A DNA stretch of 64,000 nucleotides, from the NCBI GenBank assembly GCA_022494885.1, contig JAGVSM010001340.1, positions 1-64,000 of the forward strand, written 5' to 3'. The stretch is from Micrasema longulum. Its lineage: Eukaryota > Arthropoda > Insecta > Trichoptera > Brachycentridae. Below are positions 23,327 through 34,463 of this stretch, one piece after another; position 1 is the first letter of the stretch, and the number at the start of each line of letters is the position of its first letter. The translations under genes were made by a program, and so were the position numbers. Under the pieces are notes generated by a model, which was not told the origin of the DNA, searched no databases, and saw nothing but the letters and a program-made list of their open reading frames with translations.

Positions 23327-24322
23327 ATGGTACGGACATATACGAAAAGATCTACGAGAGTGGATTGGTCTGTAGAAAGCATGAAACAGTTCGCAGATGC
23401 AGTTTTAAGCAAAACAGCTAAGTACAGAAAAGCAGCACAACTGTATAGCGTAGGACGGACCACGTTGGAGCGTGAAGAAAATAGAGAAAGGTGAGATTAG
23501 AGCGAAAGTGCGCTACCGCTTATAGAGCCGCCCATACGCACAAAAAATTTGCAACAGTTTGCAGCAAAAAATGGGCCGTAGGTACTTAGTTCGAGAATCG
23601 CCAAATAGATATTAATTTGGATTGTAATTACATTTAAATATACCTATGTACTCATGTTTTCACACCAGAATATTGCATAGTCCCTGGACTGGTACCTGAA
23701 GCGATAGACTGATTATCGTAAGATAAGGTAAGGTAACTTCATGTAATACAAGTGATCAAGATACGCTGCCATTGGTGTTCCGATTCAGTGCCCTATGCAC
23801 CATTAAGTGCGGAAAGAGAGTGATGATGTATTCATTGCCTCAAGAGGTATGTATAATATGTTTATTATTACAGGGTTGTGCCAATTTAAATTTGTGTAAT
23901 TCTTTTCTAATAATTGAGTTAAATAAAACCAAATTTGGAACGCTTTTGTTTCTGTGCATTAAAGCTAAATAGCATCTCTATAATCAGGCAGCGCGTGATT
24001 ACTCTGAGGTTATTTCAAACCAGTGTTTTTTTTTTAATAAAGAGTAAGAGCTTGTGAAATACAGGACATAAAAAAACATATTTTTGGATTAACTACCCTC
24101 GTCGTTCGGAAGATGGCATATTAACTTGTTGTAAAAAAATATAAGAAACACAATTTTAACTCTGATGAACAAATGGCAGGCGTAGATCAGATTAATGGAT
24201 TTCTGAAGCGTCATCCAGATTTGTCCATCGGCAAGCCAACAAAGTGGCAGAGGATAAATTCCACCTTTGTTCGGGAAAGTGTATGATAAATATAAACTGG
24301 CACCATACAGAATATTCTATTG
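23327..24322 (+). pseudogene. Pogo-type transposase remnant
   Basis: From the ATG at 23327: MVRTYTKRSTREW, then after a frame change SMKQFADAVLSKTAKYRKAA and QLYSVGRTTLERE, the psq/CENP-B-type N-terminal helix-turn-helix of pogo-like transposases. At 24174-24322: AGVDQINGFLKRHPDLSIGK, close to the family pattern AG-DW--GFL-RHP-LSIRKP, and after stops KYKLAPYRI. Nothing of the DDE catalytic core remains. The copy is broken by frame changes, by a SINE A insertion at 23655-23831 and by a truncation where the RTE LINE begins. Confidence 0.75.
23655..23831 (+). repeat. SINE family A body (headless copy)
   Basis: TTTTCACACCAGAATATT, CCTGGACTGGTACCTGAAGC, CAAGATACGCTGCCATTGGT, GTGCCCTATGCACC and a GATGATG end, matching the 34771-34945 copy closely. 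Inserted in the pogo remnant. Confidence 0.75.
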
Positions 24323-24423
24323 ACTAAACTTGAATGTCGAGCGCTTCTAAAACCGAGAGAAAATTACAGCTTCTTCTTTCTGTACCATATCAGGTCTCCC
24401 CGACGTTGGCGATCACTCTAGAG
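24323..24423 (-). pseudogene. 3' end of the RTE-type LINE split by the hAT element
   Basis: On the minus strand this continues the frame that ends at 27436: after DRNAYSR the reading goes on VIANVGETWYGTERR, the usual C-terminus of the RTE-type protein (IANVRGxD-like). The hAT transposon and one copy of its target duplication lie between the two pieces. Confidence 0.75.
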
Positions 24424-24705
24424 CAGCGTTTTTTAACATTTTTCATGACACGATCCCCCTAGTATCAAAAAATATTTCACGACCCCCCAACCCTTTTTTC
24501 CATGTGTGTTAAAAATATATAATACTTACAAAAATTTTAGGCGTTTGCGTTATTTGCAATCTGATATAAAAATATAATTAAGTATTAGGTACGTAAAACA
24601 TATAATTTTTAATTGAATACGTGGCCAACTGATAACTAACAAACAAATACAAACATATTAGATGTATATAAATAAATAAAATATATCGTTAGGGTTAGAC
24701 TCCCA

Positions 24706-24767
24706 GCGCCATCTGTTGGTAACACTAAGAACTAGTGCAGGCTCCGGATGTTAGCAACAGATGGCGC
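24706..24767. promoter_or_regulatory. Inverted pair of CTCF-like motifs
   Basis: CAACAGATGGCGC occurs at 24755-24767 (plus) and as its complement GCGCCATCTGTTG at 24706-24718. Both fit the insect CTCF consensus YANNAGRKGGCGC. Together with flanking bases they form an imperfect palindrome upstream of the transposase ORF. Binding is an inference; the motif could also be only a subterminal repeat of the transposon. Confidence 0.45.
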
Positions 24768-25107
24768 TGGTAGTCCGAAAGATCCACAAGTTTCGAGACG
24801 TTTCTTTACGCTTCGAGATAATTCTCGCTAGAATGCACTGGCCTATAAATACGGCGGTCGACCGCGGCCATGGCAGTTAGATGCAAGACAGCGAAGCAAG
24901 TGGAATCAGAAGCAATCCCGATAAGTGGAAACGATTCAGAAGTGTAAATTCGGTGTTATGTGGACTGTAAGGTGCCTTGGAGTTGGAGTAATTATAGACT
25001 GATTTGTGAGCGTAAGTCACGCGTGGTCATGTCTGCTGTTTAATTGTTTGAAGAGCGCGAACCATTTATTTTACGGTACGCATTAATTTGAGTTGTTGTA
25101 ATTGAAA

Positions 25108-27145
25108 ATGGATAAATTCCTGAAAAGATCATCAGAACCATCAACGTCTAGCGGGAGTAGTGGAATAAAGAAAAAACGTCTTTATGACGACATTTATTTA
25201 AAATTTGGGTTTACTGTGATTGACAGTAAACCGCAGTGCGTAATTTGCTTTGACATTTTGTCAAGAGAAAGCATGAAGCCATCGAAGTTGGTACGCCACC
25301 TAAACACAAAACATCCTAATGAAAAAAATAAACCTGTGGAATTTTTTGAGCGAAAATTAAAAGCTCTTGGACGTCAAAAAACTGCTATAGGACAAATGTC
25401 CAACCTGAATGAGAAAGCGTTGCTCGCTAGTTATCGAGTAGTTTTTCGTGTGGCTAAAGCAGGTAAATCTCACACTATTGCCGAAAATTTGATTTTACCA
25501 GCGGCGTTAGATATAGCAGAGATTATGTTTGGCAAGCAAGAGGTCGAAAAGCTCAAAAGTATACCTCTCTCTGACAATACCATTCAACGCAGGATAAGCA
25601 ATATAGCGACCGATGTTTGTGATCACGTCATAGAAAAAATAATGAAAAGTTCTTTTGTATCCTTGCAATTTGATGAATCAACGGATATTGCGAGTTGTGC
25701 GCAATTTGTAGCTTTTGTGCGTTTTGAATCCAATGAAATAATAATGGAAGAAATACTATTTTGCAAGGCACATCCCAAAAATACTACAGGTCAATACTTG
25801 CATGACATGTTCCTTGAAGCTACGCAAGATATGAATATCGATTGGGCACAAAAATGCATTGCTATTTGTAGTGACGGAGCAAAAGCCATGACTGGTGTGA
25901 AGAGTGGATTTATTGCTAGACTGAAAGAACAGATGCCAAACGCTTGTTGGATGCATTGCTTTCTCCATTGCCAAGCTCTTGCAGCCAAATCCTTACCGCA
26001 AGAATACAGTCAAGTTCTTAATATTATTATTAACATTGTAAATTCTATTAAAGGAAAAGCGTTGCAGACTCGATTGTTTTGAATCATTTGTGAAGATATG
26101 GGGACACTACACCGTAATTTGCTTTACCATACAGAAGTTAGGTGGTTATCAAAAGGCAAAGTACTGACCAGAGTTATAGAACTTCGCGCTGAACTATTAG
26201 TATATTTACAGCAAGCCAAGTCACATTACTCTGAATTCATTTCTGACCCGGAATTCCTTTTAAAATTGGCTTTTCTTTCTGACTTATTTGAACATTTAAA
26301 TAACTTGAATAAAAGTCTTCAAGGGCGTGATGAAAATGTCATTACAGCAAAAGACAAACTCCATGGCTTTGTAAAAAAAATTGAATTGTGGTCATCATCT
26401 ATAAATCAAAACAACTTTGATTCATTTTCGTGCACACAGTTTTTCATTGAAGAAGTCGGAAGCGAGATCAACATCAACTCATATATATCTGGTATGAAAA
26501 TGGTGTTACATAACATTGGCGGCCTCCGTGGTGTAGTGGTCAAGACGCTTGACTCACAGACGGAAGGTTCCGGGTTCGATTCCCGGTGAGAACACAAAAA
26601 TTAAATGTGATTTTTCTCAAGCCTGGGTGTTCTGTGATGTAATTCACCGCTGTAATTGGGCCTCCTGGCCTGTTGTGGTGCAAACAAAATATAAATATAA
26701 TATAATATAAATAATGTGAAGAAAGAATTGTGCCATTACTTCTCACTGCAAGAGATATCGGATAACACTGGACAAAGATGGATCTTAAATCCGTTTTTAA
26801 ATGCAGCTATAAACGAGGCAAATTAAGCAACTAAGCTCAAAGAGAATCTGCTGGAACTATCTGCCGATGGGATGTTACACATGGAATTCAAATCTGAAAA
26901 TTTGGATACGTTTTGGTTAAAAAGAAAAACAGAATACCCGGAATTAACAACCGAGGCTTTGAAGTGTTTGATTCCATTTTCTACCTCGTACTTGTGCGAG
27001 TTGGCATTTTCATCAATGGCGCGAATAAAATGTTAACTAAGAAATCGCTTAAATTTGGAAAACGATTTAATACTTAATGTGGCAAAAACGGATCCACGAT
27101 GGGAGAAATTAATTGAACAAACTCAAGCGCAACCTTCACATTAAA
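25108..27145 (+). pseudogene. hAT transposase (ZBED5-like), interrupted
   Basis: Starts at the ATG of MDKFLKRSS at 25108. Residues about 40-75 form a BED-type zinc finger (CVIC ... HLNTKH). The RNase-H-like core follows, with FDESTDIA (first acidic residue), ICSDGAKAM (second) and CWMHCFLHCQALAAK, a block characteristic of the ZBED5/Buster group. An in-frame TGA at 26080-26082 is the first break; the same frame continues from 26083 with EDMGTLHRNLLYHTEVRWLS. A tRNA-type SINE at 26519 is the second. The frame returns near 26711 (VKKELCHYFSL), stops at about 26823, and a shifted frame still shows the C-terminal dimerisation motif STSYLCELAFSSM near 26985. The protein is therefore not functional, although much of it is well preserved. 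Confidence 0.9.
26519..26711 (+). repeat. tRNA-derived SINE (family C) inside the hAT ORF
   Basis: The head contains A box TGGTGTAGTGG and B box GGTTCGATTCC at tRNA spacing, followed by a body with GGGCCTCCTGGCCTGTTGTGG and an ATAAATATAATAT tail. Removing it restores the neighbouring hAT reading. The head is tRNA-like but the body differs from families A and B. No certain target duplication can be defined. Confidence 0.82.
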
Positions 27146-27435
27146 ACGAACGAATATAAGCAAGCACAGATGTAATCATTTTCTATTTAAACACATTTTT
27201 AATATTTATTTTCTTTGTAATAACATGTTTTGAACTAGCATTTTTCTGACTTGTATAATTGATTATAGGGATATTTTGTTAAATTTAATAATTTTAACTC
27301 TTATCGACTTTTTATTTAAGTCTCACAAATTATATGTTGTTTAAAAAAACTAAAGTTTTCTCGACCTCTCGCGACCCCCCTACAGAGGCTCCGCGACCCC
27401 CCAGGGGGTCGCGACCCACAGGTTGAAAAACAATG

Positions 27436-28441
27436 CTCTAGAGTAAGCATTCCGGTCCTGTGCCAACTGAAACAGCGCTTTAACCCCGCGCACTCCCGTC
27501 CAGTCGCGGATGTTTCTCATCCAGGACATCTGTTGCCTTCTAACTCCACGCTTTCCCTTCCCCCATCATGATGAGCTGTAGACGGGCATATTTGCTTCCG
27601 CGCATATGGCCCAGATTTGCGAGTTTTATCTGTTTTATTGAGGACAGTAGTTCTTTTTCGGCACTGGCTCGTCTCAACACCTCCACGTTGGTCACTAAAT
27701 CTGTCCACGGAATTCTCAGCATTCTCCGGTGAAGCCACATTTCAAAAGGCTCTAATCAGTTCATGGAGTTCACCTTGAGAGTCCATGTTTCAACCCCGTA
27801 GAGCAGTATTGACCACACATAGCACTTGATCATCCTCTTGATTGAATGCTGATCGTGCTATCTCTATTCTGCATCTAATTTCCCTATTTGGACCCAGATC
27901 AGAAGTGATTTGACTGCCGAGGTATTTAAAGCTAGTCACTCTCTCGATTGTTTGACCATTTATTCGCAATACAGCATTATTGTGAGAGTTTCGGCTAAAC
28001 ACTATCATCTTTGTTTTGGCCACATTGATGTTCAAGCCCATTACTCTACTAGCTTCGTCAATTTTACTAAGAAGTTCCCGAAGGACACATGCGTTGTCAG
28101 CCAGGATAACGGTATCGTCAGCACATCTGATGTTATTGATAATTTCACCCTTAATTATTATTCCTTTCCTGACATCAGAGAGAGCATTCTTAAATATCTT
28201 GTCCGAGTATAAGTTAAAAAGTAAGGGCGATTATATGCAGCCTTGTCTCACTCAACGCTTAAGTGCAATATTTCTAGTTACATCGTGACCTAATCTTAAC
28301 ACAGCTGTCTGCTGCCAGTAAAGATTCTTTATGAAGTTAACATCCCTGTCATCCAGCTGGCACTCCTGTAACAGTTTCAGTCATTTTGAGTGCTTTACTC
28401 TGTCGAATGCCTTCTCGTAGTCAATAAAGCAAGCAAAAACG
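27436..28441 (-). pseudogene. RTE-type LINE, 5'-truncated, hAT-interrupted
   Basis: On the minus strand from 28441: FACFIDYEKAFDRVKHSK (palm with catalytic D), then a region around 28100-28250 with CADDT-like text broken by changes, MGLNINVAKTKMIVFSR and TSFKYLGSQITSD (27790-28041), then RRMLRIPWTDLVTN and LANLGHMRGSKYARLQLIM (27540-27740). This is the RT and C-terminal region of RTE-type elements. The 3' end continues beyond the hAT insertion at 24323-24423. Several frame changes; dead. Confidence 0.8.
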
Positions 28442-28806
28442 TATTTACGCAAAATGACAGCAGAGAAAATAAATGAAGAAAACAGGATGATTCGCTGTTT
28501 TTAGCAGAACAGGAACATACTACCATAGTCGAGATATACTTTAGTGCAGCTGGAACCCTTGATGATATTCCCGTGACAAAAAATGATACCAAAACTCCTT
28601 CAGGAACCACAATATAATGTAATTGTCGCGGGTGGATGATCAGTGAGATGTTTCTGACCTGGTTCAAGCAGTTTATCTGTTTTTTGGCGCTTCGCTCAGC
28701 ATGTGCTGCTGCTTTTGAATGGTCATGTAACAGATACGAAAATATAGAAGTGATTTTAATTGCGAGCAAAAATACAGTATTTAGCTTTTACCCCATGCTC
28801 CCCCTA

Positions 28807-31053
28807 CACTGCATGGTGGTCCCGCCGTAGGTCACAGCCTTCCAATAGTCATGTCCAAATTATGATGTGTCACTGCTGGTAATTAGTGACTAAAAGCCAA
28901 ATTTACTGATAGTATAAAAACAATTTAGGATTTCTAAAGGGTTCATCTGTATTTTAGCATCGAAAGTGAGTTCATCCAAGGAAATGCTAATTACTGTAAT
29001 CAGTGCGCTTATTAGTCACCGTGTTAACTGTACCCTATTTCTCAGAATTAGTCATTGATGTGTGTTTTTTTGTAATGGAAATTTAAGTTGAAGGTATGTT
29101 TGATTATTTCTATATACTTTGAAGCGTAAGTGAATAGAAGTTTTTGAAAAGTGCCCCTGCTACATAATGCACAAATTTTGTTTAAATTAAAAAATATATT
29201 TTTGTTTCCATAAACTTTTAACTATTTGACCCCGCTCGGCCCCCAACTTTATTTACTACATAATGTTCACAAGAACATTGCTTTTATGATATTTATATAT
29301 TTGTCTGCACAACTCTGCTCCGGGGTTTAGTATGAGCCGTACCTACACTCCGTACATTGCACACGAATAAAAAAATTAGGGAAAATTACATGCCTGACTT
29401 TTTTGCAATTTTTTTTTTTTAGGATCTCTTTACAAGTGTTTATTTGCGCGAGTGCATTTGTTTTGACATTTGGCTAGCTAAAAATGGAAGTAATGTGGAA
29501 AAAAAAACGCCATACTTTACATGTGTTTGCCAAACAAATACTTGATGTCGAAAATATCGACACAAATAACTTTAAAAATCCTATTGATTACATATACAAA
29601 AAAAAACAAGTATTGGATGCCAAAAATGGTCGGTAAATATTCTGATTGGTAGAATGTGACAGAAGAATGCGACCTTTCGGGATCCACGCAACGTACAGGA
29701 AGTCCAGGAGCAGCTACAAGAGATGCCGTTTTTAAATGATCGACACATGAAGAATTTCGCGGACTGTAGCAAACGATCAAAATGTAGAAGGTTAGCAATT
29801 TTATTAAAAGTAGACGATTCTGCCGTAAATACTTTATTAAGGTACTCCGATCAATCTAATATATCTTTTTTACAAGTCAGTGCTGACGAAGTAGTATCTC
29901 TCATTGTATAAGCAAAGTTAACTAAACATCAGTATTTATTAATAAAACAATGTGTGCATTTCAAAAGAGCTGCTTATACTCTTCCATCTTACCGAAATGT
30001 ATTAAATGCAAAAAGCGGTGTATGCATCGGAAAAAAATCGTCTGTCACAGAATCGTCTGCCGAAATAAAATTGCAATCTTTGTTAGATCACACCACAAAC
30101 CGTATACGTGAATCTCAAAAGGAAGTTTTAGAAAGTATTAAGTGCTCTGACTTGTTATATAATTACGGCCTTAATAAGGATTTGATAGACAGGTGTTGCC
30201 ATTTGCTGCAATGTTTGTCATCAGGATATAATATAAATAAAGTTAAATATAGGGAGTACACGTTACAAACTGCTTAACAACTAGTTCAGGAATATCCATG
30301 GTACTACTTGCCAATTTTCTGTCCATAAAATACCTATTCATAGGTCTGAGGTGATTGAGCATGCATTATTGTCTATTGGAGAGTTATCTGATGAAGCAGC
30401 GGAATCAGGCAACAAAAATATTAAGCTTTATAGGCGCGATAACACACGAAAAATGTCACGAACTTTATCTAATACCGATCTCTTACATAGCCTTCTTCTT
30501 ACTTCAGATCCCTTAATTTCAAGCCTTAGGAATTTGCGTCGTAAGAAGTCTATTTTGTCAAAAGAGTTTGTTATGTGTTTAATTTATTTTTTTAAAGTGC
30601 AACTAATAGTTTTTAATATTTTTCTTTGAAAATGTAGAGTTTTGTAAATATTAAGTGCAGACATTTTTATTTATCTAAAATGACAACACCTACACTAGAT
30701 TTTTAATAAACCGTTATTTTTTTGTACGTTTAGTTTTATATTTGTACTTTGTACTCTTTCACTATGTATTTTTGTGTCAAAATGTAATTTTTGTATACCT
30801 ACTAAATAAACCGAAATAAAGAAATTATAAAATTTTGATATGTTTATACTAATCATCATTGTTTTAATTTTTTTTCCCATTTTATTTAACTAATAAACTA
30901 TATATTTCAATAAAAATGAGTTGTTTTTTTCTGAAATTAGTCATTCTTATGAAAAAGTATTTTTTAAAATACAGTAGCATATGCTTTGAATGTTTTTTAC
31001 AACAGCAAAAGGCTATGACCGCCCCTCTATGAACGCGGGACCACCGTGCACTG
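28807..31053 (+). mobile_element. DNA transposon of unassigned type with TIRs
   Basis: CACTGCATGGTGGTCCCGC (28807-28825) and the complement of 31035-31053 (CAGTGCACGGTGGTCCCGC) differ at two positions. Further inward GGTCACAGCCTT and GGTCATAGCCTT also match. Just outside the right end is GGGACATTATGGG, a word also present at the centre of the inverted repeat at 22983. No target duplication is clear. The interior contains one broken ORF. I cannot place it in a superfamily. Confidence 0.65.
29484..30629 (+). pseudogene. Broken ORF of the 28.8-31.0 kb transposon, unrecognised family
   Basis: Pieces in order: MEVMWKKKRHTLHVFAKQIL (ATG 29484, stop 29634), then LNDRHMKNFADCSKRSKCRR, LLKVDDSAVNTLLRYSDQ (29723-29911), an in-frame TAA, then KLTKHQYLLIKQCVHFKRA and LPSYRNVLNAK (29912-30277), another stop, YPWYYLPI, and after a shift HRSEVIEHALLSIGELSDEA followed by NKNIKLYRRDNTRKMSRTLS and LLTSDPLISSLRNLRRKKS. 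I recall similar unnamed proteins in insect and hydra gene sets (WY-LP---HKILIHG-E, LLPIG-LSEEA, NK--R--R), but I know no function. No DDE, RT or tyrosine-recombinase motif is seen. Confidence 0.55.
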
Positions 31054-31134
31054 GGACATTATGGGTTTTCTTAGGGTTGGGTAAAAACATCTTTAAAAAA
31101 GTGATTTAATTAGTTACTTGTAAAAATATGCAAA

Positions 31135-32412
31135 ATTTTTGTTAAATCTATCTATCTGACAGGTCTCTATATGTAAAGATCAAAAATGTAAAATCAGACT
31201 GTTTCTCTGCCTCTAGTGGTCTTCCACAAGGTAGTCACCTTGGGCCTGTTCTGTTTCTATTTTTTGTAAATGACATTACATCCTGTTTCCGTGATGTCGA
31301 AGTTTTGCTTTTTGCGGACGATATTAAAATATTTAAAAAAATATCGGACATTGATCATTGTGAAACTCTGCAATCAAATATTAATCATTTGTATAATTGG
31401 TGTGAAAAAATAATTTATTTCTTAATATTGAAAAATGCAAAATTATGACATTCTGCCGCAACAGGAATCCCATCGTTTTCAAGTATTTATCATTAGAAAA
31501 AATTACAGAGATGACAGACTTAAGTATCCTTTTTGACGAAAAACTGAGTTTTATTAAACATATACAAAACATTACAAATAAGAGGATGAGAACCTTGGGA
31601 GTTTTGCTGCGAACAATACGGGATTTTGAGTCTATAAACATAATGAAAACATTGTATATTGCCCTAGTGCGAAGTCAACTCGAGTACAACTCAGTTATGT
31701 GGTCACCGCATTACTGGGTTCATGTTAAGGACATCGAAAGAGTTCAGCATAAATTTTTGCGTTTTATCAATTTTAAATTAAGTATACCGATTGAATACAT
31801 AAATTACACATACTTAAATGATTATTTAAACATCCAAACTTTAGAAAACAGACGAAAATTAAATGACTCGCTTTTTTAGTTTAAAATAATAATATCAATG
31901 TTCGATTGTTGTGAACTTATCAATTTGATTAATGTGCGAGTGCCTGGTCGAGTTACCCGATGTAACACTCTGTTCTACTGCGGTCCATCATCGACCAATT
32001 ACAGCGCGAATTCACCAGTAATGCGGATGCATGTACTCGCGAACCAATATGCTAACAGCATCGATGTCTTTAACGTGAGTCTTGTAAATTTTAAATATCG
32101 ATGTATATGTTCCATATCAAATAGAACTTAATATTCTGTTCATATTGTATTTTATAACATTATGTAGCTAGCTGCTTTAAACCTTTAACCGCATTTCTTT
32201 AGCTTTTTTTTCTATATTTTATCACTTTATATTGTATTTCTTTTAACTTATGTTTTTTTTTATACCAACTTTACTTCTAAACACTGTTCTATCTTTTGTT
32301 GCTATTTTTGTATTTTTTAAATTTAATGTTGTTTATATACTCATATTTTATATAACTTTCATGTATGTAAAAGCCTTATGGGCGTGAAAAATTAATAAAA
32401 TTAAAAAAAATA
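31135..32412 (+). pseudogene. Jockey-like LINE, 5'-truncated
   Basis: Near 31200-31330, in broken frames: GLPQGSHLGPVLFLFFVNDI and VLLFADDIKIF (RT motifs with catalytic DD). The next frame, 31445-31879, gives LSILFDEKLSFIKHI, LYIALVRSQLEYNSVMW and RVQHKFLRFINF, the standard post-catalytic segment. A short 3' UTR ends in an AATTAATAAAATTAAAAAAA tail at about 32400. The 5' end is missing, and at least two frame changes make it inactive. Confidence 0.82.
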
Positions 32413-32464
32413 AGTAACAGAACTCCCCCCCTACTTCAAGAAGTTCACACTGATAGCCAAAATA

Positions 32465-32560
32465 ATTTATCAAATCAAATTGTTACGCCGAGGTAAGGTG
32501 ATCAGTTTTACGCTTCAAGTGCCAGTCCAGGAAGAGTGAAATATTTTACTATCCTTATTT
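32465..32560 (-). repeat. SINE family A body fragment
   Basis: The complement reads AATATTTCACTCTTCCTGGACTGGCACTTGAAGCGTAAAACTGATCACC in pieces that match the SINE A body at 34790 and 52860. Confidence 0.55.
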
Positions 32561-34463
32561 TCCCTTCCCGCTATCTCTTTGATTTGTCGATATTTATTTT
32601 GTTTTAAGTTTTATCAAGAATATTGTAAAATTTATTTTATGTTTTATATAGTTCAAATAGTCCTTTTATTTTGTAAAAAGTCAATACATACAGTCGGAGG
32701 GCCTATTGTGTATTATTTTTGTTTGGAATAAGCATTGTAACCTGTAGGTACATTTGTTTATATTGCAAAACAATATGTCGTAAGCTCGACAAATTACCTC
32801 AAATGCACCCGCAGTTCTGATATACGTACCAACACCAGGTACTTGTAGGAGTCAGCGCAACACTTCCTATTTCCTTAGAAAGAAGAACTGTTCTGTATTT
32901 ACTGAGATATTTTTCTGTTTAAAATTAGCCATGTCCTGTATTTTATCATACATGGCCTAATATAATCTGTTTCTTTCTAATTATGGAACCAATAAGAGAG
33001 CGGTCACGGTACCCGCGTGGCCAGGACAAAACCCACTAGCGTGGGTTTTATACGACTGTGAATGGGAGAGTCAAAATGGATGGCTCACTTTACAGGATAC
33101 AGATTTTAGTGTTTTTTTTTAAAAGAACCCATCATATTTGTGAGTGATAAAAAAAACAACATATTCCTGAACACTTGTGAGGCAATTAATTGTATATGTT
33201 TATTATTTAAGAGGAATACCGCACTAGATACTGCTATACAGCCGTTCGTACGGACAAAAATCAGGGATTATCAATAATGGAGTTAGCTATAGTTAACAGC
33301 GAAACAATCGTCTGTTGTTAAACCAAACTGAAAAATTTGTTCTATGCAATAGAGCAAAATGGCATCTCGAAGCTGTAGCGTGTTATCACTCCGAGGTTTA
33401 TTACCTCTTCCCGTATAGTATATCCGGGAGGTTATCTGTTCATGCACTGGACAGTATTAGGGGAACCCTTCTTCCTTATCTGGCTCTGTTGGCTATTATT
33501 AATTACAGAGGACAGAATTCCTCTTACTCTGTGGAATTTTACGGCAACACAATTTGATGCTTTGCACATGAATTCTTTTTTTAGTAATGTAGTAACTCTT
33601 TCTATGAACAGTATAGATATGGACTAGTAGAAAGATCTTATTCGAAAATTAAAAATCCTCGAGTGAATGTTGGCACTTTTTTACAAAAGGACAAATGGTT
33701 TAGCATCGCGGTAACTAGTCAGATATCCTATTGCGAGTGGATGTGGACCAGCATATCGGAGACATAGATACCCTAGGGATACCGTCCTATCTTGCAGTCT
33801 TTCCTTTATTTATCTATTTATTTCAGGAGAACAAACAGCTTTACAATAATATAAATAACACATCACTCAAACAAAATCAGTAGCCGATGGCCCACCTGTG
33901 AGTAGAATTGATTGATATGTGAATTAAAGAGTGAATCAGGCCAAACAAATAACAAGGTGTTTTAGTTTGTAATTGTTATATGATTTTATGATGTTTATAT
34001 TCAAGGCATGTTTCAAAATTATGTAAAATGTTTCCCTTCGCATGGGACACCCAATGAGGGAACATTATCTCTAAAAAATGAATACAAAAATCGTGAAAGA
34101 ATAAATCACGAACAAAGACATGAAAATTAAATATTATAATTCCCACACATTGAGAATTTTACATAATCATACTTTTTTAATTCAGTATTGTGAGAAGTTA
34201 TAGAAAAACAGTACATCAATTAGGGTTCCATAGCCGAAAACCATTGGAAATCCCCGGTTTAGAGAATGCATTGATATTATATATTACCCACTTTTTAAAG
34301 TGGTGTGACCAAAAAGAAGAAAGTTCAAAGAAAGGGTTGAGGATAACGAAGGAAAAGGGAGATCAAGTCTATTACAACCCGGGGGAGATGAGACGAGGTG
34401 CTCTCTTGGGTCTGTCAATAATATGGCTAAAATTTGTGGATTTCAATGAGTGGTTATAAATAT
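32561..34463. other. Intergenic DNA, no gene seen
   Basis: AT-rich, with some short frames (33315-33627, 34190-34459) that resemble nothing known and lack a supporting context. Around 33800-33900 a LINE-like 3' edge (TTATTTATCTATTTATTTCAGGAG) may be present. Confidence 0.4.

Larger units (their letters stand above)
24424..27435 (+). mobile_element. hAT transposon (ZBED5/Buster-like), 3.0 kb, with 8-bp TSD
   Basis: The ends read CAGCGTTTTTTAAC and, as complement, CATTGTTTTTCAACC, followed by GGGTCGCGACCC-type sequence. They are flanked by perfect copies of CTCTAGAG (24416-24423 and 27436-27443), an 8-bp duplication with central TA as known for Buster-type hAT elements. Inside are an untranslated leader of about 680 bp, a broken transposase and a 3' UTR. 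It is inserted in the minus-strand RTE LINE at 24323-28441 and itself carries a SINE at 26519-26711. Confidence 0.95.

Noticed and set aside
22676..23375. Two nearly identical 93-codon ORFs on opposite strands
   Set aside because: They are the same sequence in the two arms of an inverted repeat, with no motif of a real protein.
26519..26595. Functional tRNA gene (also at 34464, 51340 and 52751)
   Set aside because: A and B boxes are present, but the acceptor stem and the downstream shared body show tRNA-derived SINEs.
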